From NCBI GenBank assembly GCA_023417515.1, contig JAEZFL010000128.1, positions 1 through 12,477 of the forward strand: 12,477 bases of DNA, given 5' to 3'. How positions within the stretch are numbered: the stretch's first letter is position 1; each line of letters starts with the position of its first letter. This document shows, piece after piece, positions 12,453-12,477 of this stretch. The position numbers and the translations under genes are program-made. Source of the stretch: Pseudomonadota bacterium. GTDB taxonomy: Bacteria > Pseudomonadota > Alphaproteobacteria > Sphingomonadales > Sphingomonadaceae. Under the pieces are notes generated by a model. That model saw only the letters and a program-made list of their open reading frames with translations, did not search any database and was not told the DNA's origin.

Positions 12453-12477
12453 CCCCCCCCCCCCCCCCACCCCACCC
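12453..12477. other. Poly-C run and C-rich low-complexity end
   Basis: Sixteen consecutive C (12453-12468) followed by ACCCCACCC to the last base. A homopolymer at the very end of the sequence next to a strong inverted repeat is typical of a contig edge where the assembler or polymerase failed, so its length should not be trusted. Confidence 0.7.

Noticed and set aside
1..12477. tRNA, rRNA, CRISPR array or insertion sequence with transposase
   Set aside because: I saw no tRNA-like cloverleaf, no rRNA stretch, no regularly spaced direct repeats and no transposase frame. The only repeats are short palindromic intergenic elements.

Overview
The window is very GC-rich (third codon positions are mostly G or C) and reads as the genome of a sphingomonad-type alphaproteobacterium. 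I infer this from the family types, from the gene order ribonuclease E - amidase - penicillin-binding protein 1A - release factor 2, from an alphaproteobacterial SOS box (GAAC-N7-GAAC), and from dispersed intergenic repeats of a kind I associate with sphingomonads. No database search was possible. The right edge dissolves into hairpins and a run of 16 C, which suggests a contig end.

Left part (1-4466): the rne gene runs off the left edge on the minus strand. A 412-bp divergent intergenic region separates it from a periplasmic N-acetylmuramoyl-L-alanine amidase. The amidase meets a convergent dihydrofolate-reductase-like (RibD C-terminal type) gene tail to tail. Next comes an unrecognised lipoprotein with its own good sigma-70-like promoter; that promoter lies inside the longest open frame and so fixes the GTG start.

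Middle (4572-9303): a bifunctional class A penicillin-binding protein (mrcA) is followed by release factor 2 (prfB). prfB is bracketed by two copies, in opposite orientation, of an imperfect inverted-repeat element of about 110-120 bp. The second copy ends 14 bp before a TTG-started predicted lipoprotein methyltransferase.

Right part (9298-12318): a short RadC-like JAB/MPN protein lies on the minus strand. Upstream on the same strand is a possible transcription unit running S24-peptidase repressor -> CrtO-like membrane acyltransferase -> DUF423 membrane protein, closed by a perfect 13-bp hairpin. Divergent from the repressor is a two-gene operon of a 59-aa Cro-like mini helix-turn-helix protein and an unrecognised 107-aa protein, joined by an ATGA overlap.

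The 98-bp region between repressor and mini-HTH gene is the most interesting part of the window. It holds two copies of TAGGA-N4-TCCTA spaced exactly 20 bp apart and one perfect GAAC-N7-GAAC LexA box. Together with a self-cleaving-type repressor on one side and a Cro-like protein on the other, this looks like a compact cI/cro-style switch wired to the SOS response, without visible phage structural genes.
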